The notes under the pieces were generated by a model. That model did no database searches, was not told the DNA's origin, and saw only the letters and a program-made list of their open reading frames with translations. This document shows, piece after piece, positions 23,447 through 31,340 of a stretch of 64,000 bases of DNA. Location of the stretch: positions 1 to 64,000 of the forward strand of contig VXOG01000023.1 of NCBI GenBank assembly GCA_009840165.1, given 5' to 3'. How positions within the stretch are numbered: position 1 is the stretch's first letter; each line of letters begins with the position of its first letter. Made by a program: the position numbers and the translations under genes. The DNA comes from Chloroflexota bacterium. Its GTDB lineage: Bacteria > Chloroflexota > Dehalococcoidia > Lucifugimonadales > UBA3495.

Positions 23447-24271
23447 ATGGCGGTTTCCGGCAACTCTCTGACATGCCAGCGTTGTGGCGCTCAGTACTCG
23501 CCCGAGCACCGCTTCTGCGGCTCGTGCGGCGCCGAAGTCCGCGTTGACGACAGCCCTCAAGTCCCGTCGGAACCGCCACCCCGCCCTCAACCGCTCTCGC
23601 AGGTATCGGAGGAGATGGATCGTCTGGCCGGCGCGCCTTACGATCCTACACCACACCCGGCCACCGTCCCTGCGGGACAACTGGACGACGCGGTTCCGTA
23701 TTACATACCTCCCAACCGGATCGCCTTGCTCACCGTGCTCAGCGCCGGACTGTACATCTTCTTCTGGATGTACATCACATGGCGACACTACCGGGACCAC
23801 ACCGGGGAAATCGCTTACCCCATTTTCCACGCGCTGACGCTGCTGGTGCCGGTGTACAACCTATTTCGGCTGCACGCCCATATGCGCGTCTATCAGGAGC
23901 TGATGGAGGCCCGAGGCGTGCCCACCACGCTGAATCCCATCCGGGCCGTGTTGGTTTACTTCGGGGTTTTTCTCTTGAGTATGTTATCCCTTACGTTGCC
24001 TGCTGAAGCCCCCATATCACCGGCGCAGCAAGGAGCCTACGTGATAATCAACGTATTACAGGCAACACTGGTAGCTTGGATGCTGTGGCAGGCGCAGGGC
24101 AACTTCAATCGCTTCTGGCAGCATCGATTGGGCATGCGCCTCGGTTGGATGCCGCTGAATCCAGTGGAGATGGCCGTCACCATCCTGGGGTTCATCTTCG
24201 GATGGGGCATGCTGGCCGTGATACTCATTGATCCTACTCTCCTGCCTGCCGACCCGGCGGCAAGCCCATAA
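23447..24271 (+). CDS. zinc-ribbon membrane protein (DUF4234-like)
   Basis: The 274-residue protein starts with a zinc ribbon (CQRCGAQYSPEHRFCGSCGAE), then a Pro-rich linker, then four to five membrane helices. A charged aromatic motif YIFFWMYITWRHYRDHTG is typical of DUF4234 proteins. It is probably an integral membrane protein with a cytoplasmic ribbon. Function unknown. The ATG lies 27 bases after the palindrome, with little ribosome site visible. Confidence 0.75.
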   Translation: MAVSGNSLTCQRCGAQYSPEHRFCGSCGAEVRVDDSPQVPSEPPPRPQPLSQVSEEMDRLAGAPYDPTPHPATVPAGQLDDAVPYYIPPNRIALLTVLSAGLYIFFWMYITWRHYRDHTGEIAYPIFHALTLLVPVYNLFRLHAHMRVYQELMEARGVPTTLNPIRAVLVYFGVFLLSMLSLTLPAEAPISPAQQGAYVIINVLQATLVAWMLWQAQGNFNRFWQHRLGMRLGWMPLNPVEMAVTILGFIFGWGMLAVILIDPTLLPADPAASP

Positions 24272-24375
24272 TTTCGGTCGTACTGATAACTCCCGTCATT
24301 ACCGCGAAAGAACAGCCTGCCCCGTGCTCGATATGGGGCGGGAATCAAGAAGAGCAGCGTGCCGCGGATTTCGGC

Positions 24376-25899
24376 ATGATTTGGGTAATCATAGTTTTCA
24401 CCGTCTATTTCGCCATGCTCATCGCCATCGCGGTGGCCGGCATGCGTCGGATGCGCGACATGTCCGAGTACGTGTTGGGCGGCCGGAGGCTCAGCAGCAT
24501 CACCGCCGCGCTCAGCGCCGGATCCTCGACCACCAGCGCCTGGACCATGATGGCTCTCCCCGCGTTGGCCTTCACCAACGGCGCTGTGGAGATCTGGGTT
24601 CCTGTCGCCATCGTGGCAGGCGTATGGCTGAGCTGGACATTGATCGCCGGCCGGCTGCGCCGCTATACCATCGCCGCCGGCGATGTCTTGACGATCCCCG
24701 AGTTCCTGGAGGTGCGTTTCGGCGACCGCACCGGAGTCTTGAGAACCTCAGCGGCCCTGATCACAATCCTGTTCGTGGTGTTTTACGTCAGTTCCGGGCT
24801 GGTGGGCGGAGCGAAGCTGCTGGAGACGATCTTCGGACTCCAATACGCTACCGGCGTTATCTTAACCTTGATTGCCATCGCGTCCTACACCCTCATCGGC
24901 GGGTTCATGGCCGTTTCCCGGACGGACGTAACCCAGGCGCTGCTGATGCTGGTCAGCCTGCTGATCATGGTCGTGTTCCTGACGGTTTGGACCGATAACC
25001 CTCTGGTGCATATCGGCAGCTATTCGTCGAGTTGGCTTAATCCGTTCAACACTGCCGAAGGGGCGCCCGTAACCCTGTCCGCGACCCTGTCGATGGCCGG
25101 TTGGGCTGTTGGCGGGCTGGGCGCCCAGCGGATACTGCAACGTTTCATGGCCTTGCAGCGCGATGACCAGGTGGCGAAGAGTCGCAGGCTCTCGGTGGCG
25201 TGGATAACGGCGGTGTTCCTCTTGGCCGTCCTGCTGGGTGTCGTTGCTCGTCCTGCCCTGGCCGACGTCGGAATGCTCGGCCAGGCGGCCGATCCGGAAC
25301 GGGTGTACCTGGTCATGTCCGAAGTCTTCTTCCACCCGGTAATCACCGGACTCTTGCTGACGGCGGTTATCGCGGCGGTAATGAGCACTGCCGACTCCCA
25401 GTTGCTGCTGGCGTCGGCGGTCGCTACTGACGACCTGCCGATCATCAAGGACGTTACCTACCGCGTGTCAGGCAACGCGCGGGTATGGCTGGGCCGTTCT
25501 TTGCTGATAATCATCGGAGTAGTGTCCGCGCTGGTATCAATCTATTATCCCGGATCCATATCAAACCTGGTCAGTTTTGCGTGGGGAGGAATGGGCGCGG
25601 CCTTCGGCCCGGTCACGCTGTTCGCTCTCTACTGGCGGAGGTTCAACGCTTGGGGTGCGGCGGCCTCAATCGTCGCGGGCACGGTGGCGGCCTCAACGTG
25701 GGCGCTCCTGGACGGCGGCCCGTCGGGGATTTGGGACATTCAACCGGCCACACCCGGGTTCGTAATCGCGTCGGCAGCAGCCGTTGTCGTCACCGGACTC
25801 ACGCCTCAGCCCCTGGCTCACGTGGTAAGGCTGTTCGATCGGGTCAATTCCGGTCATACCGACGCATCACCGGAGGAGCCGGCGACGACGCCCGCGTAG
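24376..25899 (+). CDS. sodium:solute symporter (SSS family)
   Basis: The 507-residue protein has about 13 hydrophobic helices. Hallmarks of the PutP/PanF family include YVLGGRRLSSITAALSAGSSTTSAWTMM in the first helices (sodium site), the SYTLIGGFMAVSRTDVTQALLML signature, and TAVIAAVMSTADSQLLLASA in helix 8. It imports a small organic solute (proline, pantothenate, acetate or sialate-like) with Na+; the substrate is not predictable. There is no adjacent catabolic operon, and the next gene is convergent. Confidence 0.9.
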   Translation: MIWVIIVFTVYFAMLIAIAVAGMRRMRDMSEYVLGGRRLSSITAALSAGSSTTSAWTMMALPALAFTNGAVEIWVPVAIVAGVWLSWTLIAGRLRRYTIAAGDVLTIPEFLEVRFGDRTGVLRTSAALITILFVVFYVSSGLVGGAKLLETIFGLQYATGVILTLIAIASYTLIGGFMAVSRTDVTQALLMLVSLLIMVVFLTVWTDNPLVHIGSYSSSWLNPFNTAEGAPVTLSATLSMAGWAVGGLGAQRILQRFMALQRDDQVAKSRRLSVAWITAVFLLAVLLGVVARPALADVGMLGQAADPERVYLVMSEVFFHPVITGLLLTAVIAAVMSTADSQLLLASAVATDDLPIIKDVTYRVSGNARVWLGRSLLIIIGVVSALVSIYYPGSISNLVSFAWGGMGAAFGPVTLFALYWRRFNAWGAAASIVAGTVAASTWALLDGGPSGIWDIQPATPGFVIASAAAVVVTGLTPQPLAHVVRLFDRVNSGHTDASPEEPATTPA

Positions 25900-26523
25900 C
25901 TACCTGGCGCCCAGGGCCACCTGCACCATCCGTTTTTCGAGGGCCAGGGCCATCTCAGTGGCCAGTTCGGTGCGCTCGTGTTCGCCAATCACTCCCACGA
26001 ACGCAACGCCCAGCAACCTGCCTACCCGGAAGTCAATGACTGTGGACGACAACAATCCGGCCGGGCCGCCCTGTAGCACCCGCAGCCCGACCGATTCGTC
26101 ATAGAAACCTGCGGTGTCCACCCGGTCAACTGAAATTATCTGCTGCCCCGACCCGACGCTCTCGCCCACGTTGTCCTCAAAGTCCTTCACGAATATGTCG
26201 GACATCCAGCCCGCTACCTGATCTGGATTTTCAAACAGGTGCACCACCGTAGCGCCAACGAAATTCACGCCACTGGATGGTGTCACGTCGGAAGTCGGCA
26301 CGAACTCCCGCATGAAACCGCCGATGCGCCCCGCGTTGCGAAAGCGTTCAACGGTGCTGCCTTGGAAGCCGTTTTCTGCCATCTCCGCGTTGTCCAGCGG
26401 ACCCGAGCGGGCCAATTGATAGCCGCGCAGGTCATCGGGCAAATCCGTAGCTTCCAGCGTCATGTATTCCAAGTCGGCCTCTCCGACCCGGTAGGTAGCG
26501 GTCCAAAGCGGGTTCGATGACAC
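25900..26523 (-). CDS. hypothetical protein, 207 aa
   Basis: I do not recognise a specific family. The soluble protein begins with DLEYMTLEATDLPDDLRGYQLARSGPLDN and has GRIGGFMREFV, GATVVHLFENPDQVAGWMSDIF and FRVGRLLGVAFVGVIGEHERTELATEMALALEKRM. The C-terminal helix followed by a quantity-like fold recalls lipoprotein or PsbP/DUF-type proteins, but this is weak. No signal peptide. The start (ATG at 26523) is followed upstream by a palindrome variant. Confidence 0.55.
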   Translation of the reverse strand: MSSNPLWTATYRVGEADLEYMTLEATDLPDDLRGYQLARSGPLDNAEMAENGFQGSTVERFRNAGRIGGFMREFVPTSDVTPSSGVNFVGATVVHLFENPDQVAGWMSDIFVKDFEDNVGESVGSGQQIISVDRVDTAGFYDESVGLRVLQGGPAGLLSSTVIDFRVGRLLGVAFVGVIGEHERTELATEMALALEKRMVQVALGAR

Positions 26524-26559
26524 GGCAGTTTTTTCCTCCGAGGTTCACAGAAAATATCG

Positions 26560-26585
26560 TAGGGGCAAGGCATGCCTTGCCCCTA
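26560..26585. repeat. 26-bp palindrome, variant copy 4
   Basis: Arms TAGGGGCAAGG and CCTTGCCCCTA around CATG: same outer bases as the family, but CAAGG replaces CGAAT. The arms stay complementary, so the hairpin is kept by paired changes. Confidence 0.9.
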
Positions 26586-26602
26586 CCTGGTAGGTGAGGA
26601 AT

Positions 26603-27679
26603 CTAAGCGGCCACCATGGGATAAACGTGGCGTCCCCGGGACATTTCTACCGGCACATCGGTCCGCGTCCACTCGTTCCCGCCGTCGTTGCTGCAATAGA
26701 CGTGACCGTCCCGGTCGCAGCAATACACGTTGCTCGGCGCGTTGCGGTCAATCGCGATCTGGAACATGCGCGCCGGGGCAACCTCGCCCAGGTCAACGCG
26801 CTCCCAGGTTTCGCCGGCGTCGGTGGAACGTACCAAAACGCCGGCGTCAATGGTGCCGGCCGGCGCGCTCCCGCCGCCGGCTCCTGCCGCCAGGTACATG
26901 TTGTTGGGATTGGTGGGATCTACCACCAGGTCCCGACAGTAGCTTCCTCCCTCGAACATCTCCTCGATAGGCACGAATTCCCAGTCGCTGCCCCGCTCCC
27001 GGCTGCGGAACATTGCCAGCTGCGTGATGATGTACACCAGCCCGGGAGACGACGGGTTCACCTGGACGCCGTGGAGGTCAACCGGGCCGAGACGAGTGTA
27101 ATGCCCGTCGGTGATGCAGGACCAGGTCTCTCCGCCATCGGTGGACTTGATGAGACCACCGACCTCAATCGCCCCGTACACGTCGTCCGGATAAGCGGGG
27201 TCGATGCTGAGGCCGATGACGCGCTTGCAAATTTCGTAAGGGTTCATGGTGATGTGGGGGTGCACCAGTCCTTCGGTGTTCATTTGCTGCCAGGTGTCGC
27301 CGCCGTCGTTGGAGCGGCAAACGCGCCCCGCGTCATAGCCGGCGAACATGATGTTGGAGTCATTGGGATGGGCGGTGAGCGACCACACGTCGCCGCTGAG
27401 GGTGTCAGTGCGGCGCCAGTTTTCGCCCCGGTCGTCCGTGCGATAAACGCCGTCCTGGGTGCCTGCGAAAATGGTGGCCGGCCGGTCGGGGTGAGCCAGC
27501 AGGGCGCGAACCTGGGGATCTTCGGGCAAACCGTTCTCAATGGCGACCCATTGGGATTCCCCCTCGGTGAGGCGGTACATTCCGCCCTCGCCCAGTGGAG
27601 TGCCTTCCGCCCCGATGATTAGGGCGCTCTCGCCGGCCAGGCCGACATATACATTGGTGTTGTGGGCTGTAATGGTCAT
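26603..27679 (-). CDS. BNR/sialidase-like beta-propeller protein
   Basis: The 358-residue protein has repeated Asp-box motifs (SNDGGDTW, STDGGETW, STDAGETW, SNDGGNEW, RTDDRGENW) with intervening blades, the pattern of BNR/Ycf48/VPS10-like propellers. No signal peptide. The start has a good ribosome site (aggaga). No sialidase catalytic RIP or Tyr/Glu set is evident, so hydrolase activity is not supported. It is transcribed with the SMP-30-like gene upstream on the same strand. Confidence 0.85.
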   Translation of the reverse strand: MTITAHNTNVYVGLAGESALIIGAEGTPLGEGGMYRLTEGESQWVAIENGLPEDPQVRALLAHPDRPATIFAGTQDGVYRTDDRGENWRRTDTLSGDVWSLTAHPNDSNIMFAGYDAGRVCRSNDGGDTWQQMNTEGLVHPHITMNPYEICKRVIGLSIDPAYPDDVYGAIEVGGLIKSTDGGETWSCITDGHYTRLGPVDLHGVQVNPSSPGLVYIITQLAMFRSRERGSDWEFVPIEEMFEGGSYCRDLVVDPTNPNNMYLAAGAGGGSAPAGTIDAGVLVRSTDAGETWERVDLGEVAPARMFQIAIDRNAPSNVYCCDRDGHVYCSNDGGNEWTRTDVPVEMSRGRHVYPMVAA

Positions 27680-27764
27680 TGTTTACTCTCCTGGGGATGT
27701 GCTTGGATAGGCGTTTTGCAGATTGTTGGCGGTACGCCGCGCCTTGTCAAGGGTTGACGACCCG

Positions 27765-28697
27765 TTACGGCCACATGATCCAGCCGGTGCGGTCGGTTCG
27801 GGCGCGGAACAGGTGGCCCCCGCCCGTGGTCACGTACAGCGTCCGCATGTCCGCGTCGCCGAAACAGCAGTTGGTGGGACGATCAACTCGCATCGGGTGG
27901 GTTTCCAGCACCCGACCGGTGGGCGAGAATACGTAAATCATCGGCCCGGGGCCGGCGGCTTCCCATCCCGCGCAGGCAATGATGTTGCCGTCCTCGTCCA
28001 GCGTCATCCCGTCCACGCCGCGCTGCACGCCCTCGCTGCCTTGACCACGTGCGTCCCCGTCCGATGCGCCTCCGTCGATGCCAAAGGTGTGCAGCGTCTT
28101 GTACTCTCCCAGCGACCCGTCGTCGTTGATGGGATACGCCCGCAACTCCCGGCGGCGGTCTGCGCCATAATCGCTCTGCGCGATGTACAGCGTCTTCTGA
28201 TCGCGGCTGATCAGGATGCCGTTGGGACGCGATATGTCGGTGGTGGCTCGCACCAGTTCCCACTGGTCGTTGCCCTTGGGGTCCAGCCGCAGCACCGACA
28301 TGTGATCCAGCTCCATGGGGCCGCTGTCGCCAATACCGGAATACGGGTCGGTCAACCAGATGCGACCCGACTTGTCCACCACCAGGTCGTTGGGGTTGTT
28401 GTGTCGCTTGCCGTCCAACAGGTGCGGCAGCGACGTGGCCGTGTTGGTAGCGGCGTCAAACCTTGCGATGCGCCTCCGCCCCTGCTGGCATCCGTACAAG
28501 TTGCCCTGGGCGTCAAAGCACAAGCCGTTGGTATTAAACGCCTCGGTGAAGTACTCGGTAACCTCGCCGGTTTTCGGGTCGTAACGCAGGATTTGAGAGG
28601 CCGGGATATGGGTGAACAGCAACGCTTCGCCGTCCCACACCGGCCCCTCCGTAGTTCCGCCGTAGGGTCCGGCTACCAGTTCAAAATTCCAGGACAT
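27765..28697 (-). CDS. SMP-30/gluconolactonase-like protein
   Basis: The 310-residue beta-propeller has the SMP-30 pattern: AGPYGGTTEGPVWDGEALLFT with the metal-binding Glu near the N-terminus, CQQGRRRIARFD, NNPNDLVVDKSGRIWLTDP (Asn and Asp ligands), RPNGILISRDQKTLYIAQSD and VDGMTLDEDGNIIACA. Gluconolactonase or lactonase activity with Ca/Zn is likely. A strong ribosome site (ggaggt) precedes the ATG. Confidence 0.9.
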   Translation of the reverse strand: MSWNFELVAGPYGGTTEGPVWDGEALLFTHIPASQILRYDPKTGEVTEYFTEAFNTNGLCFDAQGNLYGCQQGRRRIARFDAATNTATSLPHLLDGKRHNNPNDLVVDKSGRIWLTDPYSGIGDSGPMELDHMSVLRLDPKGNDQWELVRATTDISRPNGILISRDQKTLYIAQSDYGADRRRELRAYPINDDGSLGEYKTLHTFGIDGGASDGDARGQGSEGVQRGVDGMTLDEDGNIIACAGWEAAGPGPMIYVFSPTGRVLETHPMRVDRPTNCCFGDADMRTLYVTTGGGHLFRARTDRTGWIMWP

Positions 28698-28760
28698 ATC
28701 GGTTGCACCTCCATAGCTGGTGGCCGCAGTTTAGCACGGGTTAGGTATAAAGACGCGAAA

Positions 28761-28789
28761 TTGACGGTATCTATCCAGGCTATTATCAT
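28761..28789 (+). promoter_or_regulatory. sigma70-type promoter of retropepsin-like gene
   Basis: TTGACG (28761-28766), 17-base spacer, TATCAT (28784-28789); the start codon is 36 bases downstream. Confidence 0.6.
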
Positions 28790-28824
28790 CGGCTTGCAGA
28801 TTACGGTCGGTACAAGGAGATCAG

Positions 28825-29184
28825 ATGGGCACGTTCTACGCTGACATCGGCGTCGGCCATCCGCTGGGCGGCGACTTCCTACCTGTAAGCGCGCTGGTTG
28901 ATACCGGTTCGACTCATTCGGTGATGCCTGAATCTTTGCTGGCGTCCTTGAGTCTTACGCCTTTGCAACGCCGAACTTACCGAATTGCGGATGGCAGCTT
29001 CATTCAACGCGATATCGCAGAAGCGCGATTTCGCATCAACGAAGAGGAGCGCACCTGCACTGTCATATTCGGCTCCGAGGGACAGTATCTGCTGGGAGCA
29101 ACCACCCTGGAAGATTTTGACCTGATGGTTGACCCTACCCAGCCCAATCCCAGCCTGGTATTCATTGACGAGTTTCATATCTAA
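28825..29184 (+). CDS. retropepsin-like aspartic protease (clan AA)
   Basis: The 119-residue protein contains ALVDTGSTHSVMP with the catalytic Asp26, and a partner region (LLGATTLEDFDLMVDP) matching the second strand set of single-domain retropepsins. Such bacterial proteins dimerise to form one active site. Its own promoter lies directly upstream, and a strong palindromic terminator follows. Proteolysis is inferred; substrate unknown. Confidence 0.8.
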   Translation: MGTFYADIGVGHPLGGDFLPVSALVDTGSTHSVMPESLLASLSLTPLQRRTYRIADGSFIQRDIAEARFRINEEERTCTVIFGSEGQYLLGATTLEDFDLMVDPTQPNPSLVFIDEFHI

Positions 29185-29203
29185 CTTTCTGCGACAGACC
29201 GAT

Positions 29204-29240
29204 AAGAGGAAGGGCGGGTTTGAAACCCGCCCTTCCTCTT
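29204..29240. terminator. bidirectional hairpin, 18-bp perfect stem
   Basis: AAGAGGAAGGGCGGGTTT pairs perfectly with AAACCCGCCCTTCCTCTT around a single G. It lies between convergent genes and would end transcription from both; it may also be a dispersed repeat, since repeat-like words follow (gagcttgccgtaggctcg). Confidence 0.75.
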
Positions 29241-29295
29241 GCCATCTGCTCGTTCTGAGCTTGCCGTAGGCTCGCCTTTGGAGAGTCGAAGGACG

Positions 29296-30225
29296 CTACC
29301 GTCCCCGCAGCCGCGGGTCCAGCGTATCCCGCAGCGCGTCGCCCAGGAAGTTGATGGCGAACACCACCACCGAGATGGCGATGCCGGGGAACACCGCCAG
29401 CCACCAGGCAATGCGGATCTCCTCCGTGCCCCTGGTCAGCATCCCGCCCCAGGTAGGAATGTCCGGCGGGACGCCTACGCCCAGGAAGGACAGGGATGCC
29501 TCAATGATGATGGCGAAGCCCAGGGTGATGGTGCCCAGCACTATGTAGCTGGCCACCACGTTGGGCAGTATGTGCTTCAGCATGATGCGGATGGACCCGG
29601 CGCCGATGGCGGTCGCCGCCAGGGTGTAGTCCAATTCCTTGATGCTCAACACCTGGGAGCGGATCACCCTTATGGTGCCGGGTAACAGGATCACCAGCAG
29701 GGCGATAATGACGTTGTTGGCGGAACCTCCCAGCACGGCCACCAAGCCCAGGGCCAAGATGATGGGCGGAAAAGCCATCATCGCATCGACAATTCTTTGA
29801 ATGACCAGGTCAACCTTGCCCCCAATGTAAGCGCTGAGGATGCCGATCAGCGCACCCAGAGTTACGCCGATGCCCACGCTGAGCAGGCCCACGTAAATGG
29901 AAATCTGCGACCCGGCGATGAGCCGGCTGAGCTCGTCCCTGCCCAGATGGTCACTGCCCAATAGCGCGCCAGGACCCGGAGGCAGGTATTTCTCTTCGTG
30001 GGCCCGCACGTCCAGAGGATCGTGGGGCAAAACGCTCGGTACGACGTAGGAAACCACGGCGGCCAGAATGGTGAGCAAAATGATGACGGCGCTGACCGCT
30101 CCCAACGGCTTGGACTTGGCAAAACTGACCAGTTTCTGCACCTGCGTCTGTCGCGGGCGCATTTCCAGCAGTTGGTCCTCGGCGTCGGCAATGGCCATCC
30201 CTTGACCGGTGTTGCTAGTAGTCAT
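29296..30225 (-). CDS. dipeptide/oligopeptide ABC importer permease, C type (cassette 1)
   Basis: A 309-residue DppC/OppC-type protein with an N-terminal cytoplasmic tail, first helix (GAVSAVIILLTILAAVV) and a periplasmic loop reading HDPLDVRAHEEKYLPPGPGALLGSDHLGRDELSRLIAG. That loop is the signature of this subfamily. The EAA-like motif follows: YTLAATAIGAGSIRIMLKHILPNVV. Four to five further helices span the membrane. It lies 3' of its B partner on the minus strand. No ATPase gene is present in either cassette. Confidence 0.92.
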   Translation of the reverse strand: MTTSNTGQGMAIADAEDQLLEMRPRQTQVQKLVSFAKSKPLGAVSAVIILLTILAAVVSYVVPSVLPHDPLDVRAHEEKYLPPGPGALLGSDHLGRDELSRLIAGSQISIYVGLLSVGIGVTLGALIGILSAYIGGKVDLVIQRIVDAMMAFPPIILALGLVAVLGGSANNVIIALLVILLPGTIRVIRSQVLSIKELDYTLAATAIGAGSIRIMLKHILPNVVASYIVLGTITLGFAIIIEASLSFLGVGVPPDIPTWGGMLTRGTEEIRIAWWLAVFPGIAISVVVFAINFLGDALRDTLDPRLRGR

Positions 30226-30260
30226 TCGGGTAATTCTCCGTGATCGCTTCCGGCTAACTT

Positions 30261-30297
30261 CCTCTCTCCTGTCGGGAGAGGGTTGGGGTCGGGGAAC
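30261..30297. repeat. dispersed repeat (CTCTCC / GGGAGAGG type)
   Basis: The stretch cctctctcctgtcgggagagggttggggtc, between the two permease genes, shares its words with the intragenic copy at 8826-8870. It folds as a short hairpin. Confidence 0.6.
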
Positions 30298-30306
30298 TCT
30301 TTTCGA

Positions 30307-31263
30307 TCAGGCGTATCGGATGCGCGGGTCCAGCAGTCCGTACAGCAAATCAACCAGGAGGTTGATGATTACTATGGACACCGCGACGACGATGATAATG
30401 GCCTGGATGGTCGGAAAGTCCCGCTGGAAAACCGTTTCAATCAGCAGCGTGCCAATGCCCGGCACTTTGAAAATGCTTTCAATGATGACAGTGCCGCCGA
30501 AAAGACGCCCGAACTGCCAGCCCGAGATCGTCAGAATGGGCAGGACGGCGTTCTTCAACCCGTGCCGTACCAGCACGATCCGCTCCGCCAGCCCTTTGGC
30601 CCGCGCCGTCCGCATGTAATCCTCGCGAATGATCTCCATCATCGACGAGCGGGTGACCCGGGCGATGAAGGCCATGTCGTAAAAGCCCAGCGCCAGCGCC
30701 GGCAGGAACATCTGCTGCAAGTTCTTCCAGGGGTCATCCCACAAGTCCGCGTAGCCCAGCGGCGGCAGCCAGCCGAAGCCTCTGGACAATACCAGCACCA
30801 CCAGCAGCCCGGCGAAGAACGTGGGAATGGATATTCCCACGAGCGCGATGATTCTTGAGAAATAGTCAACCACGCTGTCCGGCTTGATGGCTGAAATCAC
30901 CCCCAAAGGCACGGCGAAAACTACGGCGATTATGATCGCCAGCACCGCCAGTTCCAGCGTGCGGAATATCCGGTCGCCGACCAGCTTCGTTACAGGTTGA
31001 CCGGACCTCCAGATCGAAGTGCCCAGATCGCCCTGAACCAGCCCGTAAATCCAATCCCCGTACTGAACCACGATGGGACGGTTGGTTCCTAACTGCTCCC
31101 GCAGGTCTTCCAGCTCCTCCTGTGTGAACGCGGCGTCGCCCTCGCTCAGAATCACCAGGGCCGGGTCGCCGGGGAGCAGCCGCATCACCGTGAACACGAT
31201 GATGGACACCAGCAGAACGGTGGGGATAATCAGCGCAATGCGCTTCAATGCGTACTGTCGCAT
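30307..31263 (-). CDS. dipeptide/oligopeptide ABC importer permease, B type (cassette 1)
   Basis: A 318-residue DppB/OppB-type permease. The first helix is followed by LPGDPALVILSEGDAAFTQEELEDLREQLGTNRPIVVQY, the diagnostic periplasmic loop. The EAA motif is EDYMRTARAKGLAERIVLVRHGLKNAVLPI. Six helices are visible. It follows the binding-protein gene and precedes the C-type gene, with a palindrome copy between it and the binding protein. It moves peptides or related cations together with the C subunit. Confidence 0.92.
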   Translation of the reverse strand: MRQYALKRIALIIPTVLLVSIIVFTVMRLLPGDPALVILSEGDAAFTQEELEDLREQLGTNRPIVVQYGDWIYGLVQGDLGTSIWRSGQPVTKLVGDRIFRTLELAVLAIIIAVVFAVPLGVISAIKPDSVVDYFSRIIALVGISIPTFFAGLLVVLVLSRGFGWLPPLGYADLWDDPWKNLQQMFLPALALGFYDMAFIARVTRSSMMEIIREDYMRTARAKGLAERIVLVRHGLKNAVLPILTISGWQFGRLFGGTVIIESIFKVPGIGTLLIETVFQRDFPTIQAIIIVVAVSIVIINLLVDLLYGLLDPRIRYA

Positions 31264-31290
31264 AACTCTACCCTGTATTTATACACGTTG

Positions 31291-31316
31291 TAGGGGCGAA
31301 TGATTATTCGCCCCTA
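31291..31316. repeat. 26-bp palindrome, copy 5
   Basis: Identical to copy 1. Lies between the binding-protein gene stop and the B-type permease start, so within the presumed operon, where it could attenuate downstream expression. Confidence 0.95.
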
Positions 31317-31340
31317 CGGTTCGCGATCAAAATGGGATGC